A stretch of DNA of 64,000 bases from Azolla caroliniana (GCA_043228905.1 JBHGNT010000011.1:4588001-4652000); one strand, 5' to 3'. Positions 1 to 11,290 are shown, counted from the first letter of the stretch. Numbers and translations: made by a program. The notes: generated by a model not told the origin, from the sequence alone.

Positions 1-1257
1 GAAGTTCCTAGTCGGCTAGTATATGCATTCCCTTCTCACTCATGTGACCTAGTTTCTTATGCCATAACTCTCCACTCGAGTCGGCTGCCACATTCACTTC
101 CGACTTGCATAGTCTGGCATGCATCATATACAGTGTGCCCTCTTTCTATGCTCGGGCCACTATGAGGTTTCCTTAGCAGAACTTCCACTTGCTATTTCAA
201 AAGCTGCCATTGTAGCCTTCATCATCCAGCCTTCCAGTCGATGTTAGATTTAATCTGATATCGACGACATATCGAACTTCCCTCATAGTCAGTCGACAAC
301 ATGTTGACGTCATCAAGCTTACACTTTCAATGCCGGTTGTTTTGCACTCACCATTATCTCCCATCTTTACATAGCCATGATCATTGGCTATGTAAGTCGA
401 GAAACACTCTCTCAACAAAGTTATCTGGAAAGATGCACCCGAGTCGATTACCCAGGTACACTCTTCACTTGCAAGATTTGTGGTTGCCTGCTCACAGATG
501 AACAAGATCGCCTCTACACTCATAGTTATGGCTGATGTTCCCTCTTCATTACGAATCTTCCTGGGTTCGACACTCTTGTCCTTCTTGAGGTGTCGGCACT
601 CCTTCTAGAAGTGTCCATGATTTCCACAATAAAAGCATATCAATTTGCCTATGGACTTGGACTTGGATCCAGGCTTCTTTGTGGAATTCTTTGCCGGTTT
701 CTTCCTTTGCCGGTTTGTTGAGTGAGGTTTGACTCCGACTGAGACATGACACCCTTGTCCTTTCTACTCATCTCCTCATTCAAGATGTTTTTCTTTACCG
801 CTTGTAGAGACAAGTTCTCTTCTTGACATGAAATATTGAGAGTCACCACCAGATTCTCCCAGTTGTCCAGTAGGGTACATAGTAGTAGAATGGCATGCAT
901 TACATCCCCAAGGGGAAACTTGGTTGCCGCAAGTTGGTTCACATACCCCATGAATGTGCTTATGTGCTCCACTATACTTTCTTCATCCCTGTACTTCAAC
1001 CTCACAATCTCTCTCATGAAAGATGTTTTGTTGAGGGCGTTCTTCCTCTCATATAGACCTAACAGCTTAAGCCACATCTCGTAGGCATTTGTGTCATTCA
1101 CCACATGCTGAAGGATAGTTACATCGACACATTGTCTAATGGTTGCCACTGCCTTTCTATTCAGAGGTATCCATTCAGACTATAATACCCCCGTGGGTAT
1201 TTCTGCTCTATCGATGGGCTCATAGAGGTCTTTAACTATGCAAAGGTCTTCCATCTT
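1..1257 (-). pseudogene. CopM: Copia gag, protease and pre-integrase fragment
   Basis: Read on the minus strand this is the first third of a Ty1/Copia polyprotein. The gag region (1254 down to 649) contains YEMWLKLLGLYERKNALNK and VEHISTFMGYVNQL, closely matching gag of CopH and CopB in this window. A frame change leads into a remnant of the zinc-knuckle region near 600-700. The aspartic protease follows at 523-197 with the active-site motif VIDSGASF. The last 180 bases match the GAG-pre-integrase segment with decayed codons. Frameshifts and stops show it is dead. Homology to related gag stops at about 1257, where an unrelated LTR sequence begins, so the gag start and 5' LTR are missing. The rest of pol lies beyond the left edge. 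Confidence 0.85.
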
Positions 1258-1456
1258 TAAGGACTTGTATAAAAGTGCTCACTGAGCATATTGTATGTAT
1301 AAAGTATGGTTATTATTTTGAATTCAGTTTTCATCGTTTGCTCTCCCTCTCACTGAGTAGTATCTTTGTGGCTTCTGACGTTCTATTTTCTGTTCTCCGA
1401 TGGAGCTAGTAGTATCCGTGTCTATTCTATTTAGCTTCTACGTGTTAATTTTTACA
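1258..1456 (-). repeat. CopL 3' LTR (partial)
   Basis: On the minus strand the CopL coding region is followed by a polypurine tract (a run of seven G at 1457-1463 in complement). Then comes a sequence starting TGTAAAAATTAACACG at 1456, as expected for a 3' LTR start. The LTR is cut off at about 1258 where CopM gag begins, so its far end is lost. Confidence 0.5.
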
Positions 1457-3394
1457 CCCCCCCGTAAACCTAGATTACAATTTTAATCTAGTGGTACAAT
1501 TGTATAATTACAAGTCAGTTGGCATATGACCAGATCGGTAGAGGTAAGGTCGGGATCGAGCCTCATTCTGCTAATTATTTGGATTCTATGTTGTCCGGGT
1601 CGGTTGTATTGACTGATTCGGATCAAATTTCGTCCAAATCGGCTCATTCTTTTAGATCGGCTCGTGTTCGAATCCGACTCTCGGTCTTTCGATTCTCGGT
1701 AATTAGCCCTTTTCGACTCTTCTGATCACATCGTTCTTCAATTTACCTTCTGCTACTCTTTGTTCGACTCTCTTATGCTCGATTGCTTGTCGTAGTCCCG
1801 TCATTGTCCTCAATGCTCCGAAGCATTGTTCTGGGAGTGGCTTCGTCAGGAAATCGGCGATGTTCACCTCAGTGTCAATCTTCCGGACTTTGACCTTCTT
1901 GTCTATTAGGAGCTCCAGGATATGATGAAATTGTACCTCAATGTGTTTCTTCTTCGTATGATAGATTGGATTTCGAATGAGGTGTACTGTGCTCTGAGAG
2001 TCGTAGTAGATGGTCAGCGCTGGATGGTCGATTCGTCTTACCAGTAATAAGTTGGCTGATAGTCGATGTAGCCTGATGGCTTCCTTCGCTACCTCCGATG
2101 TTGCTATGCACTCAGCCTCTAAGGTAGACAAGGTCGTGCACTCTTGAAGCGTCGACCTCCATGATATGGTGTTGCCGCTATAGGTGAAACGATAACTTGA
2201 TGTCGACTTCCAATTATCCGTATTTCCAGGATAGTCGAAGTTGGTATAGCCTTCGACTTTGGTCGGATTTGCCCATCCGAAAGTTAGATGTACATCTTCA
2301 GTTCCTCTTAGATACCTCAAGATGTGCTTGATGGCCGCATAATGCTTCCATCTTGGGTTCGACATGTATCGGCTGACAACCTCTAGGGCGTAGGCAAGGT
2401 CGGGTCGGGTCGCCACCATTGCATGTATGATACTTCCTACAGCCAATGCATTGGGTATCTTTCCATTGAGCTTTCTCTCCTCATTTTTCAAAGGAGAGTC
2501 TTTTTTTTATAGTCTGATGGACGTCGGTAGCGGAGTCGATGTTGTCTTCACATTTTCCATGTTGAAGCACATCAACACCTTACAAATGTAGTCGTACTTG
2601 GAGAGTCGGAGAGTCCTTGTCATCCGATTTCGCTCGATCCTCATGCCAAGTATGTGTTAGGATTTTCCAAGTTCCTTCATCACAAATTTTTCGTGAAGGC
2701 TCCGCTTTAGTTTTCCGATCTTTGCTTGATTGCTCCCTCTAATGAGCATGTCGTCGACATATAGGATCAAATAGATCCAGGAATCATCTACCAATTGCCG
2801 AATATACAAACATGGGTCTACCAATTGCATGGGGCACCAACTTGGTTCTTTTGTCCCTAGGGATGAGTGCATAGGCTTCACATCCGAATATACGAACCTT
2901 GTCATAGGTCAGTTGTTTGCCTGACCATTGTGCCTGTGGCACTTTGAACCTGATTACATTCGATGGCGATAGATTGATCAAGTATACAAAGTCCAGCTTT
3001 AGTCCAAATTGTTGGAGTATTGGTGTCACTCTCTCTTGGATCATTTGGTTGATCCGTTCCACCATGCCATTTTGCATGGGTGTGTAAGGAACGGTCTTTT
3101 GATCCCAGATCCCTTTGTCAGACAGGTACTATTTGAAGGCTCGGAGGTGCACTCATGTCCATAGTTGGATCGAAGTGTCTTCACTCTGTATCCTGACCAG
3201 TTTTCCAGTTCGACTAACCAACGAGTGAAGACCTCGAGCACTTCGTCTTTTGACCTAATCGAGTAGGCCCAGACGTTTTGTGTACAATCATCTACAAACG
3301 TGATGAAGTACCAGGAGCCTCCTAGTGGCCTTTCGTGCATTGGTCCACATATATCTGTGTGGACGAGTTCTAGGGGTTCTCGTACCGTTGTCAT
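1457..3394 (-). pseudogene. CopL: Copia integrase, RT and RNase H remnant
   Basis: Minus-strand Copia fragment. Integrase core is at 3394-3041 (ELVHTDICGP, FITFVDD, then a decayed second acidic region TLRSNYGHE). Integrase C-terminal part is at 3077-2784 (RIFGCEAYALIPRD). RT follows at 2905-2657 with the catalytic motif LYVDDML. The RT end and RNase H are at 2491-1703 (ATRPDLAYAL, ISWRSTLQ, YYDSQSTVHLI, ADFLTKPLPEQ). The integrase runs straight into the RT palm at about 2825, across two copies of CAATTGGTAG. The linker and RT N-terminus have therefore been deleted, probably between short direct repeats. Gag and protease are absent. The sequence down to 1466 is 3' untranslated region ending in the polypurine tract. 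Confidence 0.85.
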
Positions 3395-3455
3395 GGCTTT
3401 CGGCGCCGGATCGTTGCGTGAGTCGAGTGGAAACTGCCGAGATTTTGGACTACGA
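3395..3455 (+). pseudogene. Scrap of GypD-type integrase C-terminus
   Basis: About 55 bases align with the last codons of the GypD2 pol gene (61577-61632). The shared peptide core is DRCVSRV-x-TAE. The scrap abuts CopL, which lies in the opposite orientation, so this is a recombination or insertion junction. The downstream sequence does not continue the GypD2 match. Confidence 0.6.
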
Positions 3456-3791
3456 GGAGGAAGAGTTTAAGGCAAATAAGATTGTGAATAAATTGAAAGA
3501 GAGAGACATAGAAAACTCATGAATCCCAGGAGTATGGTGTATTCATCAATATTTAGATAAGAATATGAATTTAGATTGCAAGAGAGAGATATAGAAAACT
3601 CGTGAATCCCACGAGTATAGTTTATTAGATTATTCCATATTTAAAACCCTAATAATACACATGCTCCCATCCTTGTATAATGATAGAAGAGGCTTAGCAC
3701 ATAGCAATCCATGCTTTTTCTAACCTCATGCTTTTTTCTAACTTCATGGTTTTTCTAACAATGGACTTTATGTTCTTTCTATCATGCTTTT
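3456..3791. other. AT-rich stretch with a duplicated 38-bp unit
   Basis: No gene is seen. A unit of about 38 bases occurs twice as an imperfect direct repeat at 3498-3535 and 3581-3618 (core GAGAGAGAYATAGAAAACTC). Shorter tracts around CTTTTTCTAAC also recur at 3715-3760. It may be LTR debris, but I cannot assign a family. Confidence 0.4.
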
Positions 3792-4228
3792 TGAAAAAGT
3801 TAATGTGTGGAAGCGTATAAACACAACCAGCTCAGCTGGATAGTAACAGAGAATATATGAAGGTTTAATGGAAAGCTTCAAAATACATAGAGAGTATGCG
3901 TAGGACAGATAGAGAGGGCAAAACACACAAAAACTCTATTTCAAAATACTCTGTGAACTCTGTATGTACAATTGTGCTTTGAAGCACTTTTTATACAAGT
4001 CCTTAAAAGCACTAACAGAAGTACTGACAGGTACTTCAATGCTTGTACTAAGCTACGAACACTAACTACTAAAACCATAGCTACCTAGTAGACTAGGAGC
4101 ATAGGCCTCCAACTGCCTACCAGTTTGCACATGGGTCCAGGTCTCTGATCCGCTCATCTCATTGGACACCTATGTGGCTCTTGGCTTATTCAGCCGATCT
4201 GGATCATGTTAAGCTTGTTCGCTCAACA
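3792..4228 (-). repeat. CopA1 solo LTR with CTTTT target duplication
   Basis: This 437-bp block aligns along its length with the 3' LTRs of CopA2 (37666-38145) and CopA3 (51886-52301). Shared tracts include GCGGAAGCG-like starts, CAACACTATTTATA-like tracts, TACCTAGTAGTCTAGG-like tracts and the GCTCAACA end. It has no internal region on either side. The 5 bases before it (3787-3791) and after it (4229-4233) are both CTTTT. That is the signature of a solo LTR formed by recombination between the two LTRs of one insertion. Confidence 0.8.
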
Positions 4229-4369
4229 CTTTTTCTAAAAGTGTTCACGCACACTAGATGTGCATGAGTTGCTTTCTCCTAGAGAATATGTGTGAGGATA
4301 ACGTTTTCTACATCGGAAATCTATTTTTTTAATACTCATGATTTGTTCGTATAATTGCAAGGTTTTAAA

Positions 4370-4695
4370 TTGTTAACATGATGGTACATGATTTGAATCT
4401 TGCCCTAGTGTATGAAGTACATGTGCTCCTTGTGCTCCTCTCAGCATAACCCTCCATGTATCGCACATGTGCCACCTTCGTTGTACAATCTCGCATTAGA
4501 GTTGATGATCTTCACATTAGAGCCCTCCTTCTTTGTCTAGATCTCATCCTCAGTTACACCCTTCCAATCCGCTTGGCCCTTGTCATCCGTGGTAGTGTCA
4601 TGAACACATGACCCTTATAGCGTCACCTGGATTTAAACCTAGGACCTTGTAATCGATAGCTAAAAACCCCAACCATTAAGATAGCTTATTGTTAT
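4370..4695 (-). other. Candidate tRNA-derived SINE
   Basis: On the minus strand a tRNA-like head is visible. A B-box-like GGTTTAAATCC lies in complement of 4629-4639. It is preceded by a variable-loop-like AAGGTCCTA and, about 35 bases upstream, by a D-arm/A-box-like CTTAATGGTTGGG (complement of 4669-4681). The head is followed by unrelated non-coding sequence down to about 4370. It does not fold as a convincing intact tRNA. No flanking duplication was identified and the 3' end is a guess. Confidence 0.35.
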
Positions 4696-4936
4696 ATGAG
4701 AAGATAAAAGCTACTTTTGTAATATATTGATTATTTTAAAAACTTTGGATCATTCTAGAATGTATTCTCAAATCAATTTGAATACACACCAGTCTTAAGC
4801 TCTCATCACCTATCTTGTATCCATTCTCATTCTATATAAATACATTCTTTCTTTTCGTATTATTTCATTCCTTTCTTCTTGTGATTTATTGATATCGTTC
4901 TCTTTTAGATCTTGATTCGAATTTTCTCTGTCTCTT

Positions 4937-4986
<50 letters not shown>

Positions 4987-5247
4987 ACGGCTCTTTCTGT
5001 CGTTGCCGTTGCCGTCGCCGTCATCACCGTTGTTGTCTGCCATCATCAATGTTGTTTGTCGTGTGTAGTCGTTGCCGCTGTCATCGTTGTCGGCCAATCA
5101 CCTACGCTTTTGACGACGTCATCGGCTGAGTAAACGAGAGAGCATACATGTGCTTCTACAGTCGAACCTAGTGCGAAAGGCATGGATGCTCGACTAAGTT
5201 TTTTTGTCCTCTTTGTCTTTTCTTTCTTTTATCTTTTGATTTACAAC
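4696..5247 (+). other. Non-coding leader with TATA-like box and microsatellite
   Basis: AT-rich sequence carries TATATAAA at about 4834. It is followed by a CT microsatellite, a GTC/GCC-rich stretch, and then the start of LINE-N ORF1. The reading frame across the microsatellite is low-complexity and not taken as a gene. The stretch may be the 5' untranslated leader of LINE-N or an unrelated LTR remnant. Confidence 0.35.
4943..4985 (+). repeat. (CT)n microsatellite
   Basis: Uninterrupted CT dinucleotides over about 43 bases. Confidence 0.95.
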
Positions 5248-5936
5248 ATGACTTCTAGATGAAACCGTAAGGAAACACACGAAGAAATGATAAGTAAGGA
5301 AGAATTTTTTGATGTCCTTAACCATTTAGTTAAAATAGAAAAATGGGTGAAAGAGGTTGAAGCTGAAAAACAAAAAGATAAGGAAGAAAAAGAAGTGCTT
5401 ATTGCTGAAATAACAAAACTTAATGTAGACAACACAAACCTTCAGAAACAAGTTAAGGACCTTGAGACATCAAGGGAAGATGGTGAAATATCTTTCCTAG
5501 AGGATATTAAGGACAAGATAGAAAAGGTTATGGAATAGGTTAAAAGCGATATGGAACTAGCAAAAACTGGGTGGGATAATGTAGTAAAACTTAATATTAA
5601 AAAGGAACTAAAGGATGAAAATATTGTAAACACTACCCTTGAGGAGGAAAAAATGCGTCAAGCTTGATGCCTAAATGTACGAGTTACTAGGCTCCAGGAA
5701 GGGGCATCTCCCGACAAAGATGCACAAGAATTAGGGAAAATGTTGGGGTACGAAGCCCTACTAATCACTAAAACTTGGAGGGTAGGACGTGACACCAATA
5801 GGAAAAGAGCTTTGGTCCTTCAGTTTAAGGACTCAGAATCTAGAATCGCATTTTTTAAAAAGAGACCAAGTCTTCGAGGATTGGGCAGGAACCCTATCTA
5901 CTTCGATGAAGACCTAACCAGGATGAAAATTTGAGC
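5248..5936 (+). pseudogene. LINE-N ORF1 (coiled coil plus RRM-like region)
   Basis: The first part (5287-5538) encodes a lysine/glutamate-rich coiled coil (WVKEVEAEKQKDKEEKE, LQKQVKDLETS). After in-frame stops near 5537 and 5665 the frame continues to a globular part with NVRVTRLQEG and RALVLQFKDSESRIAFFKK. This is the layout of LINE ORF1 RNA-binding chaperones: coiled coil, then an RRM-like fold. It lies directly upstream of an endonuclease/RT gene, which supports the call. Both early stops fit C-to-T change of CAG and CGA codons. The precise start is uncertain; the first good Met after the leader is at 5287. Confidence 0.6.
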
Positions 5937-6076
5937 ATCGTAAAACTTGTATGCCGCGAGTCATACAAGCTTGTAAAGAGGGGCATCGTGCTTTTTACCG
6001 AGACGGACGTGTGATAATAAATGATCGGGCCGCCAATTGACGGTGTGTGGCCCATGTGATAGAAAATAAACTTAGG

Positions 6077-7248
6077 ATGACTTTATGGAATTGTAACGGT
6101 GCACTTTGGACACACCGTGGCCATCTAGAGGAGATTTTGAAGGTATCTGACATACTTTTTTTAGTACAAACACATCAGAGCCCAAATCGAGGACTACCAT
6201 GAGTTGATAGTTTTCGTTGGGAATCTGTCTTTAGACAAACCTCACATCGACATACTATTAGAGGGTCTGGAGGGGTTGCGATACTATTTCGGAGAGAGAT
6301 ACATAATAGGATAGGGAACTCTACCATATGCCCTTGCATGGAAAAGACTATGGGAACCGCGACCACAAACACCCATCGAGGATCCCAATATTAGGCACAC
6401 ATATATCGAGAGACTCTACCATGTCCCAAACCAACCACCCATTCCAATGCTTTCCACACCTTGACCTAACATGGGGACACTTTTCAGGACCTCTAGGGTT
6501 ACGAAGGTCATAAAAAAATTACAACATAGGAAATCCATAGACCACACAGGATTGCGAACCGAGCACATCATATATGCTTGAGAGTGCCTAGCCCCCTTTC
6601 TCAGTCTAATCTTCAACCGCGCCCTCGCCGAGGGTTTTCCACCAAAATGGACCATGAACACAGTGGCCCCTATACATAAAGGAGGGAACCCAGTGGACCC
6701 AGATAGATATAGGACCATTATGATAGGTCATACGGTCGCTAAACTATATGGTGCGGTAAGGCAAGCGGAGCTTAGCGATTATATGGAAACATTAAGTCTT
6801 CAAGCACCTAAGCAGGTTGGCTTTAGATGAGCCTTCTCCACTATTGACTGCATATCTTCACACTTAGGTGCTTAATTGACCAGACGAAGGCTCGTAAGAA
6901 GAAACTATATTGTTGCTTTGTGAAATTCCGCAAAGCCTTTGACATAGTTCCTAGGGAGAAGTTGTTTGATAAACTTAAGAGCTTGGAGATACCAAATGAC
7001 ATGATCTGGGCCATTTATGCCCTATATGAGCAAGTCTCTAGGTGCGTAAGATGCCCAAGTGGCCTATCCGATTGTTTCACTAGCACCATTGGTGTAAAAC
7101 AGGGTTGCCCGCTATCACCGACTCTTTTTGGGATCAACATTGATGAGATTACTTATTTTATTGCTCGTAAGGGAGTAGTTATTGGGGATACGAAAGCTCT
7201 CGGAGTCGGAACATGACCTAGGAAAGCATCTTAATACCCTAGATGACT
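6077..7248 (+). pseudogene. LINE-N ORF2, endonuclease and RT (5' part)
   Basis: The gene begins with an APE-type endonuclease N-terminus (MTLWNCNGALWTHRGHLEEI, then GSGGVAILFREEIHN near 6250). Most of the endonuclease is deleted. RT fingers follow at about 6590-6850 (NRALAEGFPP, VAPIHKGGNPVDPDRYRTI). The palm is at 6920-7216 (FRKAFDIVPREKLFDKL, then GVKQGCPLSPTLFG). These are non-LTR RT motifs. Stops and frame changes make it a pseudogene. The coding sequence stops at TGACT (7244-7248), where CopE is inserted, and resumes in register at 12968. Confidence 0.85.
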
Positions 7249-7521
7249 TGTAAAAAATGGAGCAAGTGATGTAATGCAGCGGAAGATAATTGAGTGTGTG
7301 TGTGTGTGTACGTGAGGCAAAATAGAGAGAGAGAGTAAGAGAGATCTTAAGACAGAGATAACTATGTATTACATCCAACAGTAACAAAGTTACAAAGGGT
7401 TGGTTTAAATACCAACTAAGCTAGGGCAAGTGCCCTTTCTACAATTTACAAAGCTAGCCTCGTATGTCCATGAACTAGTGTGAAACCTATTACTAAGGGA
7501 AGTTGAGTTCGACTCTCAACA
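7249..7521 (-). repeat. CopE 3' LTR
   Basis: 273 bp, starting TGTAAAAAATGG and ending CTCTCAACA on the plus strand. It contains a GT microsatellite (7296-7310). It matches the 12686-12962 copy with only a few differences and small indels in the GT and GA tracts. Confidence 0.95.
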
Positions 7522-7539
7522 CGCCCCCTCGAACACAAC

Positions 7540-9460
7540 TTCTATCTATCGAAAGGTTGTTCGGTTTGTACTTCGACTCGTCTCATCAGCTTCGATAAAC
7601 TGCGTATTACGTACTTGCATATTGTGCGTACGTTGTTCGGTTCATACTTCGGAACACTTCGAACTTTGATTGTTCGGATTTTTGGTTGCGTACTCCTTGT
7701 TCGGCTTCCATCAATCGATCGGTTCACTGTCACTATTTTGTACTTCCCCTCAAGCTCGGCTGGTCGGGAAAAGATAGGCCAAGGTTCGATGTGAACTGCC
7801 GAAGCTTGTCGACACCAAGGGCTTTCGTGAAAATGTCGGCTACATGTAGGTGCGTACTGAAATGTTGTAAATCGATATCTCCAACCTGTACACGCTCGCG
7901 GATGAAATGATAGTGCACTTCAATGTGCTTAGTCCATGCGTGGAATACGACATTCCGTGCCAGGTAGATACTGTTCATGTTGTCGCAGTATAGACGAATT
8001 GGATCTTTCATGAGTATGCCCAACTCCTTCAGTATACGCTTGAGCCATACGGCTTTGCATGCGGCGACTGTCGCACCCCTGTATTCGGCTTTCGTGCTCG
8101 ACATTGCGACTATCGGTTGCTTCTTACTGCTCTAGGAGATCGCTCCGCTACCAAGAGTGAAGACGAATCCGGATGTGCATCGTCTATCTGCTTTATATCC
8201 TACCTAGTCTGCGTCTGTGTACCCTTCAAGTTCAATGATCGTATTCGACATATACATGATGTCGTAGTCCATCGTCGTGCTGACATACCAAAGTATCCAC
8301 TTAGTGCAATCCAGATGAAGATTTCGCGGATTTTGCATAAATTGACTAAGTAGGCCGACCGAGTAGTTGAGGTCAGGTCTCGTGATGGTTAGATAAATTA
8401 AGCTACCGATCAGTTCACGATACTGAGTTGGCTCGCTCTTGGCCATGCCGGAGTTAGCATCGATCTTGAAATTATGATCGAGAGGGGTAAACATAGGTTT
8501 GCACTCCGTCATTCCAAACTTGTAGAGTAAGTTTAGAACGTAGTGGCATTGTGATATCATTATTCCGACTAGTGTTCGAATTACTTCAATGCCTAGGAAG
8601 TAATGGAGCTCGTGTAGGTCTTTCATTTCGAATCTGCCGGAAAGAAGTGATTTGACCTTGTTAATCTCGGCTAGAACTTTTCCTCCGATGACCAAATCAT
8701 CTATATAAAGGATGATGACAATTGGGCTATCCAACTCGTTTCTGAAGTATCGGATTTTGACATTCAAAATCCGATTTGATGAAGATATTGCGTGATCTTC
8801 GAGTGCCACGCACGCAGTGTTTGTTTGAGGCCATAAAGTGGTTTCTTAAGTTGACATACGGTGTGCGGATAGTTACGGGATTCAAATCCGGGTGGTTGAA
8901 TCATACACACTTCCTCTTCTAATTCTCCTTGGAGGAGGGCGTTTTTCACGTCCATCTGGTGGAGGTGCCACCCTTTCGCCACTGCCAAGGCAATTACGGT
9001 CTATACAGTGGTCATCTTTGCCACCGGGGCAAAGGTCTCTTTGTAGTCTACGTCGTGGGTTTGTGCGTATCCTTTTGCAACAAGATGTGCTTTAAAGCGA
9101 TTTACAGAGCTGTCAGCATTGTGCTTCACCTTGTAAATCCATCTACAACCAATTGCTTTCTTGTTTAGTGGGTGAGGAACAAGATCCCATGTTTCGTTTT
9201 TGCATAACGCTTCCATTTCCTCATGCATCACGTTGACCCATCGCGGATCTTTTACGGCTTTGGAAAGTGTTTCCGGTTCCCGTACTATTGCTACCTTCAT
9301 CATAAAGGCGTAATGATATGCCATATACTCATTGTAGCCATAACGGTTTACGGGGTTCTTCTCTCGGGTGGACCGACGTAGCTTTTTGTTCACGAATTCT
9401 AAAACTTTCTTCAAGCCGTCTTGTCCAGATGTCAAGGCCTTCGAACTCACTATCAAGTGA
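7540..9460 (-). pseudogene. CopE RT and RNase H
   Basis: Minus strand. The RT N-terminus is at 9456-9001 (NRFKAHLVAKGYAQTHDVDY, FAPVAKMTTV). The next part (8988-8764) includes MDVKNALLQGELEEEV and LKKPLYGLKQ. The palm at 8809-8204 carries ILYIDDLVIGG, so the catalytic pair is intact. RNase H at 8104-7733 includes MSSTKAEYRGATVA, LYCDNMNSIYLARN and VADIFTKALG. The pieces are in different frames, with breaks near 9000, 8780 and 8150. Copia RT/RNase H identity is clear. Confidence 0.9.
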
Positions 9461-9989
9461 GTGAGTCGATTCGAATTCGAACTGATCTTTGTACCCGCAT
9501 TTTGGCCTTCCCTTTGTCCAACTTTGGACTTGATTGAGATGTGCTTTGATCACTCGGCGGCTTCGACGGCCCACTCAGTCGTGTCGTAATTGGACTTTCA
9601 TCGAACATGCGCGTAACTTGATCTTCGGCTTCTTGCCTCTATTTCGGCATATATCAGAGTCGGAGTCGAAGTTGTCTCTAGTGCGTACCAGGATGCGGAC
9701 TCGTAAAAAACGACATCACGACTTGTTCAAACTTTTCGGGTAGATGGATTGTAGCATTTGTACCTCTTCTGTTCGAGCGAGTACCCCACGAGGATAAATT
9801 TCTCCAAGTTCGGGTCGAGCTTTTGTCGCGTATTGTCAGGGATATGTACGTAAGCGATTGCGCCGAAAATGCTGACATGTGATAAGTCCGGCTTGTTTCC
9901 AAAGAACTTCTCATGAGGACTTACGTCATGTACTCCCGAGGTTGTGCACCTATTCATTAGGTATACGGCCGTGTTCGCCGCTGTCGTGA
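9461..9989 (-). pseudogene. CopE integrase C-terminal part and linker
   Basis: Minus strand. It reads TAVYLMNRCTTSGVHDVSP, HVSIFGAIAYVHIPD and ILVGYS, the conserved end of the Copia integrase, followed by a decayed linker to RT. The upstream edge at 9989 is the insertion point of the 698-bp block. The rest of the integrase resumes at 10693. Confidence 0.85.
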
Positions 9990-10687
9990 AGATTTCCGGC
10001 TACGGTGAGAAAACCGGGAGGGACAAATAAAATGGGGATGTGCAATGTTGCACATGCATTTGTAAATTTGTGTAATAAGAATAAGTAAACAAAATGTAAT
10101 GGGAAGGGTAATAATCTAAGGTGCTAAAGGTGTACCACGAAGTTCATAAAGGCATAAATGTGATGTGCACTTTGTAGAGTACAAGGTGAGTAATGGGCAT
10201 AGTAGTATGTGTGAGGAGTGGGAGCTAAGGCCCCATCAATCCCTCCTCCTAGAATCTAAGCAAATATCCCCATTGAATAAAGGGGATATTTTGTCTCTCC
10301 TTTTTGGAACGGCTTTCTCTCCTTATGCTATAAAAGGAGAGGGGCACCATTGAAGGGGTTGCCTATTTTGAGTGAGAAGAGGTATACCACTTAGCTCGAG
10401 GGTTTCTATTCGGTTTAGGGTTTCTTCTAGGGTTTCTTCATCTCTTTCTTTACTTATCCGATTAGGGTTTACATTCTACTTATGTTTTGAGTCCGGCCCA
10501 CGCGACTGCGGTTGTAATCGCATTGCGGTTTTCAAGCCCATAATATACATAACTTCATAAATCTTGTCTCTTTCTACTTTCTCTACCGTGTTAATCTCTT
10601 CCACTTTGCGCATACCCGTCTTCCCATCTACTCCCTAATCCGAGGCCCCCGTGGTCCTACCTTATTCTACACGCACGCGTGGAAATA
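9990..10687 (+). mobile_element. 698-bp insert in CopE, solo-LTR-like
   Basis: This block interrupts the CopE integrase and is flanked by CGTGA at 9985-9989 and 10688-10692. It has no coding capacity. It contains TATAAAAGGAGAGGGG at 10331, a typical promoter, then GAGGGTTTC and TAGGGTTT tracts. The ends show only a short inverted match (ATTTCC/GGAAAT). It could be a solo LTR with unusual ends or a MITE. A similarly built, opposite-strand sequence lies at 31758-32145. Confidence 0.55.
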
Positions 10688-10692
10688 CGTGA

Positions 10693-11290
10693 CACCACTT
10701 CTGCCTAGTACGATTTTGACAAATTCTTCTCATTCATCATAGCCCGAGCGACTTCTACTATGTGCCGGTTTTTACGCTCAGCTACGCCGTTCTACTGAGG
10801 TGTGTGACGACATGAGAATTCTCGTCGGATTCCTTCCTTTTGGAGATATGTTGTAAACTCATCCGAAACATATTCTTTGCCTCCATCCGATTGAAGGCAG
10901 TGTACATGTCGACCCATTAGCTTTTTCAACTTCGGCTTTGAACCTCTGGAAGTGTCCAAACACTTCGCTCTTTTGTCTCATCGGGTAGATCTAGGTGTTC
11001 CTGGAGAAGTCGTCGATGAAAGTGACATAGTATTGGCATCCACTGAGTGTGCACGTCTGGGACGGTTCCCATACATTTGAATGTATGACATCTAGGATCC
11101 CTTTGCTCACATTCCACTCTTTTGGGAATGGGTGTCGGCGTTGCTCCTTTCAATTGCATGTTCTAAAGTTTTTGGAGATTGATGTGGTCGATTCTTTTGT
11201 GCCACAAATTTAAGTCCGTTTCGACTTTGAGGCCCTTTGCGAACATGGCTGACTTTACCTCGTTTGATTCGAGGATAAAAATACGACGTT
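10693..11290 (-). pseudogene. CopE integrase core
   Basis: Minus strand. The pre-integrase segment (about 11290-11110, LWHKRIDHINLQ-like) leads into the catalytic core. The third acidic motif region reads NGVAERKNRHIVEVARAMM near 10700-10790, immediately before the insert. Several frameshifts are present. A stop replaces the tryptophan codon usually found just after that motif. Confidence 0.75.

Noticed and set aside
3498-3618. CRISPR-like repeat-spacer pattern
   Set aside because: Only two imperfect 38-bp copies occur; the window is clearly eukaryotic transposon sequence.
4611-4691. Functional tRNA gene on the minus strand
   Set aside because: The B-box and D-arm resemble a tRNA, but no acceptor stem closes it and the anticodon arm is irregular.
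4745-4790. Heat-shock-element-like sequence TTCTAGAATGTATTC
   Set aside because: Spacing of the last unit is wrong and there is no gene nearby.
4912-5133. Open frame with a hydrophobic, Leu/Ser/Val-rich start resembling a signal peptide
   Set aside because: The frame is produced by a CT microsatellite and GTC/GCC repeats; it has no homology-like content and sits in a LINE leader.
5248-7248. Host protein-coding gene in the LINE-N region
   Set aside because: The endonuclease and RT motifs explain the coding signal; there is no intron-exon structure or other domain.
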